A program made the translations under genes and the position numbers. From Limnoperna fortunei (taxonomy: Eukaryota > Mollusca > Bivalvia > Mytilida > Modiolidae), in the NCBI GenBank assembly GCA_944474755.1, contig OX104122.1, positions 19,292,641 to 19,356,640 of the forward strand: a stretch of DNA of 64,000 bases, given 5' to 3'. Below the pieces are notes generated by a model. The model was given only the letters and a program-made list of their open reading frames with translations, was not told where the DNA came from and did no database searches. Below are positions 23,360-38,400 of this stretch, one piece after another (position 1 is the first letter of the stretch; every line of letters begins with the position of its first letter).

Positions 23360-23480
23360 AACTCTGCCCAACAAAGACAACAAGGTCTGTATTGTGTCTG
23401 TGATTGGTAAAGGCAGACACAATCCATTTGCATCGAAAGCTTCAGTATTAAATCCAGTTCTTGACAAAGATGTATTTAAG
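23360..23480 (+). CDS. SMG8: SMG8 visible exon 1
   Basis: This 121-bp exon supplies one base of a split codon plus 40 codons, beginning TLPNKDNKVCIVSVIGKG and ending LDKDVFK. The acceptor is acttttcag and the donor AAG|gtaaaa (phase 0). It carries the first beta strand and P-loop-like VIGKG segment of the G-like fold. No in-frame ATG exists upstream inside the open frame, so at least one earlier coding exon must exist; its last two bases must leave a codon open. Confidence 0.9.
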
Positions 23481-26400
23481 GTAAAAAAATTGCATATGAA
23501 TTATTTATTTATTTAATTTTGTTTAAATTAAAACATCAATGTAATCTGCTAATTATATAACATCTGATCACTCATTGCTTATAGTAGCGATGAGAGATCA
23601 AGTTTTTGTTAGATTTTGATTTAAATACATGATGTAATAATAAACCATCAATCTAACAACAGATTTCTGTCTGATTCTGATTATTGGCAGTTCCATAATG
23701 TTTAATCAAAAGCAAGAAACAAAATTCTGATATTATTTTTGTAAAGAAGAGTCAAGTGGTGCTTATGAAATTTGTTTGTTAAAAGTGCAATTCCTATTTT
23801 TACAGAGCACAATATTAAATAAAATGTTTGATGGCAATTAATATTTATAACTATTCAGGCTTTTGTATAAAAAGATTGTGTAATTGTAGTTTAGTATATT
23901 CAGTCATTAACCAGTAATAGCAGGTGATTTTAACGTAGTGCCTAACAAAAGTACATGAAATCTGATTAGATAAGCAATTTTCATAAAATATTCAATTTAC
24001 TGGTTGACTAAATTATGCATAACTTTAGACAATATAATAAGCATTAGAATGGGAATGAAATTGGGTTGTATCTATTTGAAAAACAAACACTGAAAAAGAC
24101 TTGTTTTCTTGCAGAAAGGCATTTATATCTCCCCTGATAGTTTACATACCTATCAAGTTATAATAATTGTTTTCTTATATTCATTCATACTTTGTTGAAC
24201 GACTTTGGGGAACTACTTTTTTATTGCTAACGTAAGCATGGCGGCCAAGTGTCGTGTACACTTCATAGAATAAATTTAGCCTAAAATTTGGGGATAAAAA
24301 TATCTTAAGCGATGTATCGCTTAAACTGAAAGTTATTTAGTTGAAGCAGCGGGATGTTAATATTATAGGATCATATGTTCAGAGAAATACATGCAAGAAA
24401 ATGTTTTAACAGTACACTTTACTTTGGATTCATTAAAATTGTGCCTTTCTGGTAATTTCAATCAAATAAATCATTTTAAATTCACACAATAGCCTTAAGG
24501 GTAAAACTACCTTCTATTTTCTCATCACAACTTTTCAACAAAATGAGCAAGATGCACGGCTTTGCCACCAACTAGATGTTTCAGCACTGCTCCTTTCATT
24601 TTCACTGATCCATTGAACAATGACAACTTTTGTTTTTTTGGAAGATTGTGTAGCAAACTTTCCCCTTGCTAATGCTCAAATACATAGAAACTACTGCGAC
24701 CGGCGTGTAATAAAACCTTACGCTTGTAAAATATAGGTCACATTGGAGGAATCTATCAATTGCATGAATTGGTGCACCACATTTATCTTGAACAACTTTA
24801 CTATACATGTTCTTTCGTATTATGTCTCATTTACTGTATAACTGATAACTAATATTACGATTTAAAGTTTAAACTAATATTCCATGTTCATCCACGAGAG
24901 ACAGACTCGATATTTGGCAATCCCTGCGATAGCTGTTCACTGAACTGACAAACGTAGTACTGACAGTGGCATCAGTCTAATTATATTTGACGACGTTATT
25001 ATGATTGAAGTGATTTAATGATTATTTTGTACAATCGTGTGGTCGTCGTTTCATACAGTTTTGCATTCTATTTTTTACGTGTTTAATTAAATGAAAATCG
25101 ACACAAAAGTGTGTGTGCTTTGTCGATGTACAGATTTGCAGAGCGGCCCCATCTATAAAAAATGTTATGGTTGGGAGAATGGCATGTAGAAGTTTCGTAA
25201 ATAAATTACAAGTAGTTAAATTAAATATAACAATTTCTAACTGATAAAAATATATTGAAAAAGATATTTTGGTGTGTGTGACACAAGAATAGTAAATGGA
25301 TTATTCGACATCGGTGATCAATTGCACTCACTATGTCGCTACATTATTCCACAGTAAAAGCTGACACAATTTGTTTCCTGTCCTTTTGATTAATTTTTAT
25401 AATTCATGCTGAACCATTAATATTTCTCATTACATGAGTCAACATTGGTAACGACCCACCGTTACAAGCCAAAAAACGTACCAATTTTCCGTGTATGTTT
25501 ACCTCACGAAATTGCCGTGATTCAAACGATGTTGCATTTTTATGCTTTAAGTATCTAATTAAATGAAAGTCAAAAAGATATATATTTTTCTTCATTTTAT
25601 GTGTTCCTTAAAACAAAGGAAGATGTGGTCAAGTCAGTGTGTTTTAGCAGAAGTTTTTTTAGTAACAAATAAAACCTCTTGGCGCTTATGGTCGATCTTA
25701 TGTTCCTTATGTAGATCCAAAAAGGTGTAAATTGAAATCAGCAATTATTTTTAAACATTTGTTCAGCATTTTGAAATGCTGTTTATTAAGTTGATAGAGC
25801 GATTTTCCAAGGTAAATTTTGACTAAAATTGAACAGGTGTAACTTGGAGCAAGCGATTATTGTCCATTTGAAAACCTTGGGTAATGTCGTTTGTGGTTTA
25901 GGCGCCAATACCATAGAACGTCAGGAAAGCTGTCGATCTTTTGTAAACATCGTAAGACACTTGTTGAAAACAAAAAGTGTCAGATTGTGTAGCAAAAGTC
26001 AAGTACATGTAAACAACAAGCATAGTATGGAATATGTACAGTGGAAATTTTTTTATTGGATTTTTGTAATAAAAAGTTACAATATCGCATATTGAATATT
26101 AATTTTAAAAAATGCAGACAGAAAAACACTCCTTAGATTGTGTCTTTTAGTATAAGCTATTAACACACTGTTTAAATTTAAAACAAACTAGTTGACATTA
26201 TAAACATTATAAAGATATATGTTGTCTCATAGTCTTACAATTTTTTGTTTGTTTGAATGTCTGAAATGGGCAGCAGCAATTTTGTCTTATTTATTAATAT
26301 AATAATAAAAGTTATGATAGAAACATCTTAAAATTTTATCGTTGCACTGAATGAATTTTGATGCATTTTTGGGGGACTCTTTGTCACATGGTGCTATTGT

Positions 26401-29400
26401 ACACCTGATATTTTATTTTTTAATTGGAATGATATTTAGGATTTCCCATAGCAAACATTGACTTGCCATTCTTTGATGTAGGGGATACCTTTCTCTTATC
26501 CACAACTACTTGCACCACCGTGTTGGATTTGATGAAACTTTTGCAGAATCCTTTGTCATATGGTGGAATTGTGCACCTGATATTTACAGTTTGAGCAAAA
26601 CAATTTTTGGACATTGCCATTCAAGACATTAGGGGAGCTGGGGCTATCAATTATGAGGATTGCAAAGTTTTTTCTAGTCTTTTTTATTAATATCTAATAT
26701 GTTTCTAAATTTACCTGTTTTTTTTTTACATTGGTTTGTTTTATTGCCTGTCAAACATGAGGCGGGAATCTCATTTCATACTTGCAAAGCAACCTTTCCT
26801 TCGGTGCAGTCTGCACTTTGATCCTGTTCGTATTAAAGAAAGAACTAGGTTTATGTTGTGTTTGAAAAGATGTGACATCACACATGGCATTTCATATTAT
26901 AAACCGCAGTTGATTGAGGAACATTAGTACATGTGGTATACAGTATTCAGGAAAATATTGTTTTTTGTTCTGTCTTCTTTTTTTAGCTCACCTGGACCGA
27001 AGGTCCATGTGAGCTATTGCTATCTCTTGGCGTCCGTCGTCCGTCGTCTGTCGTCCGTCGTAAACTTTTTCAAAAATCTTCTCCTCTGAAACCACTTGGC
27101 CAATTTTTTTCAAACTTGGCCACAATCATCCTTAGGGTTCCTAGTTTCAAGTTTGTACCCAGGGTGTTGATCAACAGACAAATATGGTCGCTGTTACTAA
27201 AAATAGAACATGGGGGTCAACACATGTTTTTGATCATTATCTAAAAAACTATAATAGCTATAGAGAAAACCGTTACTTCAAATTGATCAGCACATTAAGG
27301 TCTACAATAATTGCTATTAGTGCGAAGTTGTGTATTGGCTTCTTGTAGGAGTTATTGCCCTTTTTTGAAGATTTGTGACAAAATTTTTGGTATTTACAAT
27401 ATAACCTGAAAAATATACGAGGTAGAGTGAAACTGTAAATGGCAAAAATGATCAGCAATGAAAGCCCTACAATTCACTTGATTGGTCTGAAATTGTCAGA
27501 TGACTCCTTATATGAGTTATTGCCCTTAAATGGTAATTTTTTATGAAATTTTCCGTTTTTGTCCTGTAACTTGAAAACTATAGCAGCTAGATTGAAACTG
27601 TAAATTGCACAAATGATCAGCAATAAAGACCCTACAATTCACTTGATTGGTCTGAAATTGTCAAATGATTCCTTATATGAGTTATTGCCCTTAAATGGTA
27701 ATTTTTTATGAAATTTTCCGTTTTTGTCCTGTAACTTTAAAACTATAACAGCTAGAGTAAAACTGTAAAGAGCAAAAAAGATCAACAATACAAGCCCTAC
27801 AATTCACTGTATTAGTCTGAAATTGTCAGATGACTCCTTATAGGAGTTATTGCCCTTAAATGGCAATTTTTTATGAAATTTTCCGTTTTTGTCCTGTAAC
27901 TTGAAAACTATAGCAGCTAGATTGAAACTTTAATTGCACAAATGATCAGCAATAAAGACCCTACAATTCACTTGCTTGGTCTGAAATTGTCAGATGACTC
28001 CTTATATGAGTTATTGCCCTTAAATGGTAATTTTTTATGAAATTGTCCTTTTTTCTCCTGTAACTTTAAAACTATAACAGCTAGAGTAAAACTGTAAATA
28101 GCAAAAATGATCAACAATACAAGCCCTACAATTCACTGTATTAGTCTGAAATTGTCAGATGACTCCTTATAGGAGTTATTGCCCTTAAATGGCAATTTTT
28201 TATGAAATTTTCCATTTTTGTCCTGTAACTTGAAAACTATAGCAGCTAGATTGAAACTGTAAATTGCACAAATGATCAGCAATAAAGACCCTACAATTCA
28301 CTTGATTGGTCTGAAATTGTCAGATGACTCCTTATAGGAGTTATTGCCCTTAAATTGCAATTTTTTATGAAATTTTCCGTTTTTGTCCTGTAACTTAAAA
28401 ACCATAACAGCTAGAGTGAAATAATAAATTGCAAAAATGATCAGCAAAAAAAGCCCTACAATTCATTTAATTGGTCTGAAATTGTCAGATGACTCCTTAT
28501 AGGGTTTATTGCCCTTAAATGACAATTTTATGAAATTTTCCATTTTTGTCCTGTAACTTGAAAACTATAGTAGCTAGATTAAAACTGTAAATTGCACAAA
28601 TGATCAGCAATAGAAGCCCTACAAATGATTGCTTAGTCCAAAAATTGCAAGATGACTCTTTATAGGAGTTATTGCCCTTTCATTATGAATTTTGACATAT
28701 GAACAGTTTTTTAATTATAAATTAGTCTATAACACACCTATTAGTAGAGTAAAACTGTAAATTTCTAAAGTACCCTAAAGGGCAATGTCTAAAAACCATT
28801 TAATTTTCAGAAATTGTGGATGGCACCTTATAGGAGTTATTGTATTTAACAAATTTTTTGAAGAAATGTATGGTTTTTGCACAGTAACTTAAAAGCTATA
28901 ACAACTAGACTGAAACTGTTAATTTCAAAAATTTAAATATAGTTTAAGTCATTTGGATTCCAGGTGAGCGATTACAGGCTCCTGGGAGCCTCTAGTTTAG
29001 TAATAATATTCTCAGCAAATTGTTCAAAATATCTGTTGTCAATGCCAAACTGACCATGTCTTCTTCTTCAGTGCATTGTGTATATCCCTACGCATCACAC
29101 ACTAATGCAATGTTATGTTGGGTAAAAGACAGTTAAATTAAAAACAAATTTGGAAGAATTATTATTAGGATTAAATGCAAATTTTCTGTAATTCATTGAT
29201 GTATAATGAATTACCCAAAGTAAGCAATTAATCCTATTTTAAATGACGTTATTTATGATTCATGTTGATTTTATTTTTTAGGGATTATTGAATGTCCCAG
29301 AAGGATTGATACAGCAGGTAATCTAAAAATAAGAAATTAATTGGTAATTATTGTCTATATGTCTTCTAGTTCCATGTCCCATTTCCATGTTCCTTTTTAA

Positions 29401-32400
29401 ATTTGTAAACTTATTCCTGTCGAGAATATAATATCCCAATTACTTAAGAAATAACTATCACAACTTCTACCTCAGTTTTGTATAATATTTTTTTTTTATT
29501 TAAGCAGACAATTTTAAAATAAACTGAACATGTTCAGGTTCCCTGCTATTTCATGCTCTAGTTCAGACTAGCCTTAACATTTAATATGCTTTAGGCTTGT
29601 CTACACTGCCTACCCTTAGGGTAAGACCTACACGAGTTCACAGTAGGATTGTGCAGAACTGCTTGTCTAGCCTGCCTACCCTTATGGCTTAACTTGCACG
29701 AGTCCACAGTAAGATTGCACAGAAATTTTGGCTTGTCTGCCCTGTCTACCCCTAGGGCTGAACCTGCATGAGTCCACAGTAAAATAGACAGAACTTGAGG
29801 ATTGACTTTACTGTATTAAAAGATGTCTACCCTGTCTACCCTTAGGGCTAGAACACATGAGTCCACAGTAGGATTGCACTGAACTTTAGGCTTGTCTACC
29901 CTTTCTACCCTTAGGGCTCAACCCACCGGAGTCCACAGTAAGAATGGGCAGAACTTTAGGCTTGTCTACCCTGCCTACCCCTAGGGCTGAACCTGCATGA
30001 GTCCACAGTAAAATGGACAGAACTTGAGGATTGACTTTGCTGTATTAAAAGATATTCCAGTGTATTGTAAAAAAAGCTAGACAGAGATGCATATGTTAGG
30101 AAAAAAGGACATAGAAGCAGAGTGGACATCTATGTCTGCCATCAGTAGATGGGTGGAAGAAGGACAGCAGAGCAGAGTGGACATCTGTGTCTGCCCACTG
30201 TGGATTGGTGAAAAAATGACAGCAGAGCAGAGTGGACATCTGTGTCTGCCATCAGTGGATGGGTGGAAGAAGGACAGCAGAGCAGAGTGGACATCTATGT
30301 CTACCCACTGTGGATTGGTGAAAAAATGACAGCAGAGCAGAGTGGACATCTGTGTCTGCCCACTGTGTATTGGTGAAAAAATGACAGCAGAGCAGAGTGG
30401 ACATCACTCTCTGCCCACATTGGATTGGTGAAAAAATGACAGCAGAGCAGAGTGGGCATCTGTGTCTGCCCACAGTGGATTGGTGAAAAAATGACAGCAG
30501 AGCAGAGTGGACATCTGTGTCTGCCCACAGTGGATTGGTAAAAGAAGGACAGCAGAGCAGAGTGGACATCTGTGTCTGCCCACAGTGGATTGGTGAAAAA
30601 ATGACAGCAGAGCAGAATGGACATCTGTATCTGCCCACAGTGGATTGGTAAAAGAAGGACAGCAGAGCAGAGTGGACATCTGTGTCTGCCCACAGTGGAT
30701 TGGTAAAAGAAGGACAGCAGAGCAGAGTGGACATCTGTGTCTGCCCACAGTGGATTGGTGAAAGAAGGACAGCAGAGCAGAGTGGACATCTGTGTCTGCC
30801 CACAGTGGATTGGTGAAAAAAGGACAGCAGAGCCGAGTGGACATCTGTGTCTGCCCACTGTTGAATATTTCCTGATCAAGATTTGCTAATAATGAAGTTT
30901 GACACTCAACTATTACAAACAAGGTTTATCGTACATCTTAATTGCTGGGGAAAATAATTGGGGGTTTTTCCGATAGTTGGCTCTGATATTTTATAATGCA
31001 TAATGAAGGTAACTCTTATATATATATTTTATTTAGGATGAAGTAGAATGTTTTTATGATGTTGAGAACCAGGTTGTTTACATACATCACAGGTGTATGT
31101 ATGATACATACAGATTGGCTGTACAATGTCAGAGACTTGCTAATCAAGATGTAGACCAGGTAAATATAGTTACAATAAGATAATTTAATATTGTCCTCTA
31201 TCACAGTGTTCAATTATATTTCATGATGGATTGGGTGTCTGGAATTATTAAAGCCATTTGAAAAGTGCAATTTAAAAAAGAATTCCAAATTGGAATTAAT
31301 TCTCTTATTTTTTTAATTATGTTAATAAAATAAAGAAAAAAATCAACAAGAATAGATTTAAGCAATGATATCAGCAGAAAATACAATTAATTGTTTTTCT
31401 GACCAATGTCAGTCAATCATGTTTAATTTTGTGATAAATAAGAATAATGGCTGCAGTGTGAGAAGAATTGTCTGATTACCTATTTAGTTTTAATTTTAGT
31501 GTCAATCTGAATATTTCTTGATATTCAATGACAAGCAAGTTTTAAAAATATTTTCTCATCTTTGTCTTTTGTTTTCTGTTAACTAACTGAAACTTAACAC
31601 ATCATTGGTTTATTTATGTTCATGGCACTAAATTCCAGCTTTTATTGTATCATCCATTTCTTCTTTTTTACTAACTCTCATTGAACAACTGAAGCTATTG
31701 TCTTTGTTTGACCTTCATGCCTGCTTGCATAGATTGTACTGAATTAATTGAATTGTTTTTTAATGTATAAAAAAAACAATTTCAGGATTTTTTTAACTTA
31801 TGGCAGAAAGAGGAATACAAACATGCCAAGACACTGCTATGGATTTTCTCAGTATCACATATTATTCTGGTAAGATGACAATGTATTATTTTTATTATAT
31901 AATTAAACCACCCGCTTGAAAAGAGGGTAGGTATATAGTGATAGGGGTGTCTGTTACACTTTGGGCACCCATCTCATATCTGCAAGGGGCCTCTTTGGCC
32001 GAGTGGTCAAGGTTCTTCGTCCAGGGTTCTCGTTAAGACGCGTATACGCGTCCTGGACGCGTCAAAATTGTGTGGGACGCGCCATTACTAGATTCCGTGC
32101 ATCCTCGGGATGCATCGCTGTCAAATCATTTGCGTCCCTTAAATCAACAGCACGTCATTTACCTAAACCATACCGAATGACACTTTTACAACCGGATGTA
32201 ATTCTATTTTTAACTGTGATGCACAGCAGGTGAAATATATTTGATCTCTTATGTACAGTGACCGATGACCGATAATAAGTGGCTGAATTAACAAAAATCT
32301 AAACAATTTTAACATGATTTAAATAATTTTTTTTGTGATGTATTTAAAAAAAGTTTTTATAAACTATAATAATAATATCTTTCTAGTACATCCCGCCGAA

Positions 32401-35400
32401 AGTAAACAAACACGATTTCGAGTTCATGGTTTTTAAACGGCTTGCAACTTGATTTAAAACGTTTTCTATTTGAATAATAAATTAATTATTTTCATTACCT
32501 ATCAGTGAATAGCTAGAGCTTGGAATCTTTCTTTGCTGGTTTACATAACCAATAATGTAATTCAAAGTCAAAGGTTACTAAGAAAATATTTGCAGCAGAA
32601 AGATCGTTTTCGCTGTTTTAAAAATGTGATTAAGTGAAACACTTGTGACCTGATTGCAATGATTAAAAAATATTATTGTAATGATTAAATGTTGAATGAA
32701 CTTTTGTTATTTTAGATGAGGTTAAGCAGAAATATTGTCAAGTTTTGGATTGGGAAATTTAAACAAAATTTATAAAATTTGTTGAATAACTTAATAACTA
32801 CTTTTAATATAGAGCTTTGAAATTTATGTATTATACAATTTGTCTAATTATTTAAACTGAGGTGTTGCCTCTTATCCCACTGAACCCATACATTTTCTCC
32901 CAGATGAAGCCATGCAGACTTCAAATAACCAACAGAAATAAATGGTGTTAATTCATAAAATGATACTAATATCTTGGGATATATAAATATGATCACAATA
33001 AAATTATGTGTATCTTTCCATGCTCATTCAAACTAAATTTTTAATCTCAGTTGAAGATTACAACCCTACATTTTTAAGTTTGAAAAGTTTAAATAAATTT
33101 CACAGCAAACTCCATTATTGAATTGAAAATGCCTCAACCCTGACCAACTTCTTACTTCTAAGTACACCCAGACAGTGAACGGAAATATATCATACAATAT
33201 AAGGTCGACACAAAGCAAAACTACCAAAACAAATATTTTTATATTTTTAATATCTTTTCATTTTGGAAACATGTAGATTGAGCTGTCATGTAGTAATGCA
33301 TGGGTTTCAACGGGGATTTAAGTATCAAATAAAACATGAAGATGTTCATAATGTTACAAAACAAAACTAAATGTATTACTCATGGTAACGTCATGCAGTA
33401 CCGGTAGTTTGGTTCGAGTCATCTTTATGGACTCACCAAGACAGATTGGGACTCATCATTCCAAAAAGTGATGAGTCCCAGGACTCACCACAAAAAAATC
33501 CTAGTGAGAACCCTGTTCGTCTGCTATTGATCATGTGGTCTGTCAACACTGAGATTGCGAGTTCAATTCTTACTGCAGGCAGGGTGCCCTCGACTCCAAT
33601 CTTAATTGACAATGATTGCCAGTTTTCCTACCGCAGGTTGGGGGTTTTCTCCGGGTACTCCAGCTTCCTCCCCCAATAAAAACTGGACCCCGTGATATAG
33701 CTGAAAAATTGCTGAAAGTGGCCTTAAAAACCATCAAACAAACAAACAAACAATCATATCCGCAATTCCACCCAACTACACCACTCAATGTAAGTAGATG
33801 AAACTTTCACACAGAGTCTTTGTCACATCATACCATTCGACAGTTTGATTGGAATTATATATTCTGGTTTCCCATAGAAAAACATGGACTTAAAGGGGTA
33901 TTAATCTTTTGAAATTTGATGAAACTTTCACAGAATATTTGTCAAATAGTGGCATTGTGTACCTGATATTTAACCTTTTGATTAGAATAATATTGGGGAT
34001 TTCCCAAAGAAAAAACATGACTTTGCCATTTTTGAGATGTGGGGGTACCCAAACTTTAACTGCAACTCAACATACACCACTGAATGGAATTAGATGAAAC
34101 TTTAACAGAATCTTTTTCACATAACGACTTTGGATCATTGTACGCTGTACATAAATTGCTTTACAGTTTGTCATCATAAACCGACCCAGCCAATGTCTAT
34201 ATCCAATAATCTAACCAACAATTGAAAACAATCCTTATATTTTTAATTCATTATAATACAAAGAAATAAAAAGAACAATATTTAACAAGTAATATTTACA
34301 ACTCAATGTCAGTTGTTTTTTGCGGAAGAATAATTGTAGTCATGAATGACATCAACATCATCAATCAGTCGATTGCTGGGGGCGTGACTACAATACCAAG
34401 TTAGGCTATATGAAATCTACAACATAGCTCAGCTACAGAGTATTTAAAAGAAATTAAAATATATGTAATTAAAAATAAAAAATGCACATTTTTACGTATT
34501 TTCCAGCTTGCTCATCCCGGATCATCTTTTGATGTTAGCTATGTCAGATTGTTTAGAACTTTAGACACTATCAGGTTGGTCTTTGGTTTTTTAATAAAAT
34601 TATTAAAGTTTAAATATATATGCACAATGTAATTTATTTGTAATGTCTGAGGGTGTTTCCTAAAAAACTACATGGTCGGTCAGAATATTGTTTTCTTTTT
34701 TTGACCCCATTCTATTATGAAAGTTTTCTGGCAAAATCTCTTATGCAAAAACGCCAGGATTTAACTAAATGTTTTTAGATTATCACATGTTGATATCTAT
34801 GCAAGAAATTAAAACAAATAATAATGACACAGGAATTGAATCATATAAACATTAAAAGCTTTTGGAATGGAAATTCCAAAGAAATATTTGGCATTTATCA
34901 ATATTTTAATTATTTAAGGGTAGAATAGCTTTAGTAGAAAATAAATAAGAAATATTTGTTAATTCTGTTTGTGATACTTTAGTAGCACAGTTACAATGAT
35001 ATATAGCTCTTTATAGGAACTCATTAAATACATTAGTAGCACAGTTACAATGATATATAGCTCTTTATAGGAACTCATTAAATACATTAGTAGCACAGTT
35101 ACAATGATATATAGCTCTTTATAATAACTCATTAAATACATTAGTAGCACAGTTACAATGATATATAGCTCTTTATAATAACTCATTAAATACATTAGGA
35201 GCACAGTTACAATGATATATAGCTCTTTATAATAACTCATTAAATACATTAGGAGCACAGTTACAATGATATATAGCTCTTTATAGGAACTCATTAAATA
35301 CATTAGGAGCACAGTTACAATGATATATAGCTCTTTATAGGAACTCATTAAATACATTAGTAGCACAGTTACAATGATATATAGCTCTTTATATAGGAAC

Positions 35401-38400
35401 TCATTAAATACATTAGTAGCACAGTTACAATGATATATAGCTCTTTATAGGAACTCATTAAATACATTAGTAGCACAGTTACAATGATATATAGCTCTTT
35501 ATAGGAACTCATTAAATACATTAGTAGCACAGTTACAATGATATATAGCTCTTTATAGGAACTCATTAAATACATAAGTAGCACAGTTACAATGATATAT
35601 AGCTCTTTATAGGAACTCATTAAATACATTAGTAGCACAGTTACAATGATATATAGCTCTTTATAGGAACTCATTAAATACATTAGTAGCACAGTTACAA
35701 TGATATATAGCTCTTTATAGGAACTCATTAAATACATTAGTAGCACAGTTACAATGATATATAGCTCTTTATAGGAACTCATTAAATACATTAGTAGCAC
35801 AGTTACAATGATATATAGCTCTTTATAGGAACTCATTAAATACATTAGTAGCACAGTTACAATGATATATAGCTCTTTTTAGGAACTCATTAAATACATA
35901 AGTAGCACAGTTACAATGATATATAGCTCTTTATAGGAACTCATTAAATACATTAGTAGCACAGTTACAATGATATATAGCTCTTTATAGGAACTCATTA
36001 AATACATTAGTAGCACAGTTACAATGATATATAGCTCTTTATAGGAACTCATTAAATACATTAGTAGCACAGTTACAATGATATATAGCTCTTTATAGGA
36101 ACTCATTAAATACATAAGTAGCACAGTACAATGATATATAGCTCTTTATAGGAACTCATTGAATACATTAGTAGCACAGTTACAATGATATATAGCTCTT
36201 TATAGGAACTCATTAAATACATTAGTAGCACAGTACAATGATATATAGCTCTTTATAGGAACTCATTAAATACATTAGTAGCACAGTTACAATGATATGT
36301 AGCTCTTTATAGGAACTCATTAAATACATTAGTAGCACAGTTACAATGATATATAGCTCTTTATAGGAACTCATTAAATACATTAGTAGCACAGTACAAT
36401 GATATATAGCTCTTTATAGGAACTCATTAAATACATTAGTAGCACAGTTACAATGATATATAGCTCTTTATAGGAACTCATTAAATAAATTAGTAGCACA
36501 GTTACAATGATATATAGCTCTTTATAGGAACTCATTAAATACATTAGTAGCACAGTTACAATGATATAAAGCTTTATATAGGAACTCATTAAATACATTA
36601 GTAGCACAGTTACAATGATATATAGCTCTTTATAGGAACTCATTAAATACATTAGTAGCACAGTTACAATGATATAAAGCTTTATATAGGAACTCATTAA
36701 ATACATTAGTAGCACAGTTACAATGATATATAGCTCTTTATATAGGAACTCATTAAATACATTAGTAGCACAGTTACAATGATATATAGCTCTTTATAGG
36801 AACTCATTAAATACATTAGTAGCACAGTTACAATGATATATAGCTCTTTATAGGAACTCATTAAATACATTAGTAGCACAGTTACAATGATATATAGCTC
36901 TTTATAGGAACTCATTAAATACATTAGTAGCACAGTTACAATGATATATAGCTCTTTATAATAACTCATTAAATACATTAGGAGCACAGTTACAATGATA
37001 TATAGCTCTTTTTATAGGAACTCATTAAATACATTAGTAGCACAGTTACAATGATATATAGCTCTTTATAGGAACTCATTAAATACATTAGTTGCACAGT
37101 TACAATGATATATAGCTCTTTATAGGAACTCATTAAATACATAAGTAGCACAGTTACAATGATATATAGCTCTTTATAGGAACTCATTAAATACATAAGT
37201 AGCACAGTTACAATGATATATAGCTCTTTATAGGAACTCATTAAATACATTAGTAGCACAGTTACAATGATATAAAGCTTTATATAGGAACTCATTAAAT
37301 ACATTAGTAGCACAGTTACGATGATATATAGCTCTTTATAGGAACTCATTAAATACATTAGTAGCACAGTTACAATGATATAAAGCTTTATATAGGAACT
37401 CATTAAATACATTAGTAGCACAGTTACAATGATATATAGCTCTTTATAGGAACTCATTAAATACATAAGTAGCACAGTTACAATGATATATAGCTCTTTA
37501 TAGGAACTCATTAAATACATAAGTAGCACAGTTACAATGATATATAGCTCTTTATATAGGAACTCATTAAATACATTAGTAGCACAGTTACAATGATATA
37601 TAGCTCTTTATAGGAACTCATTAAATACATAAGTAGCACAGTTACAATGATATATAGCTCTTTATATAGGAACTCATTAAATACATTAGTAGCACAGTTA
37701 CAATGATATATAGCTCTTTATATAGGAACTCATTAAATACATTAGTAGCACAGTTACAATGATATATAGCTCTTTATAGGAACTCATTAAATACATAAGT
37801 AGCACAGTTACAATGATATATAGCTCTTTATAGGAACTCATTAAATACATAAGTAGCACAGTTACAATGATATATAGCTCTTTATAGGAACTCATTAAAT
37901 ACATAAGTAGCACAGTTACAATGATATATAGCTCTTTATATAGGAACTCATTAAATACATTAGTAGCACAGTTACAATGATATATAGCTCTTTATAGGAA
38001 CTCATTAAATACATAAGTAGCACAGTTACAATGATATATAGCTCTTTATATAGGAACTCATTAAATACATAAGTAGCACAGTTACAATGATATATAGCTC
38101 TTTATATAGGAACTCATTAAATACATTAGTAGCACAGTTACAATGATATATAGCTCTTTATAGGAACTCATTAAATACATTAGTAGCACAGTTACAATGA
38201 TATATAGCTCTTTATATAGGAACTCATTAAATACATTAGTAGCACAGTTACAATGATATATAGCTCTTTATAGGAACTCATTAAATACATTAGTAGCACA
38301 GTTACAATGATATATAGCTCTTTATATAGGAACTCATTAAATACATAAGTAGCACAGTTACAATGATATATAGCTCTTTATATAGGAACTCATTAAATAC

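Noticed and set aside
26757..26927. Small + strand frame starting MRRESHFILAKQPFLRC
   Set aside because: Coding-like but short, without recognisable homology, and inside an SMG8 intron; not strong enough to list as a gene.
30077..30922. Minus-strand frames with CPLCSAV and cysteine-rich repeats resembling zinc-finger repeats
   Set aside because: Produced by the 55-bp array; the pattern shifts phase every unit and lacks a conserved metal-binding spacing.
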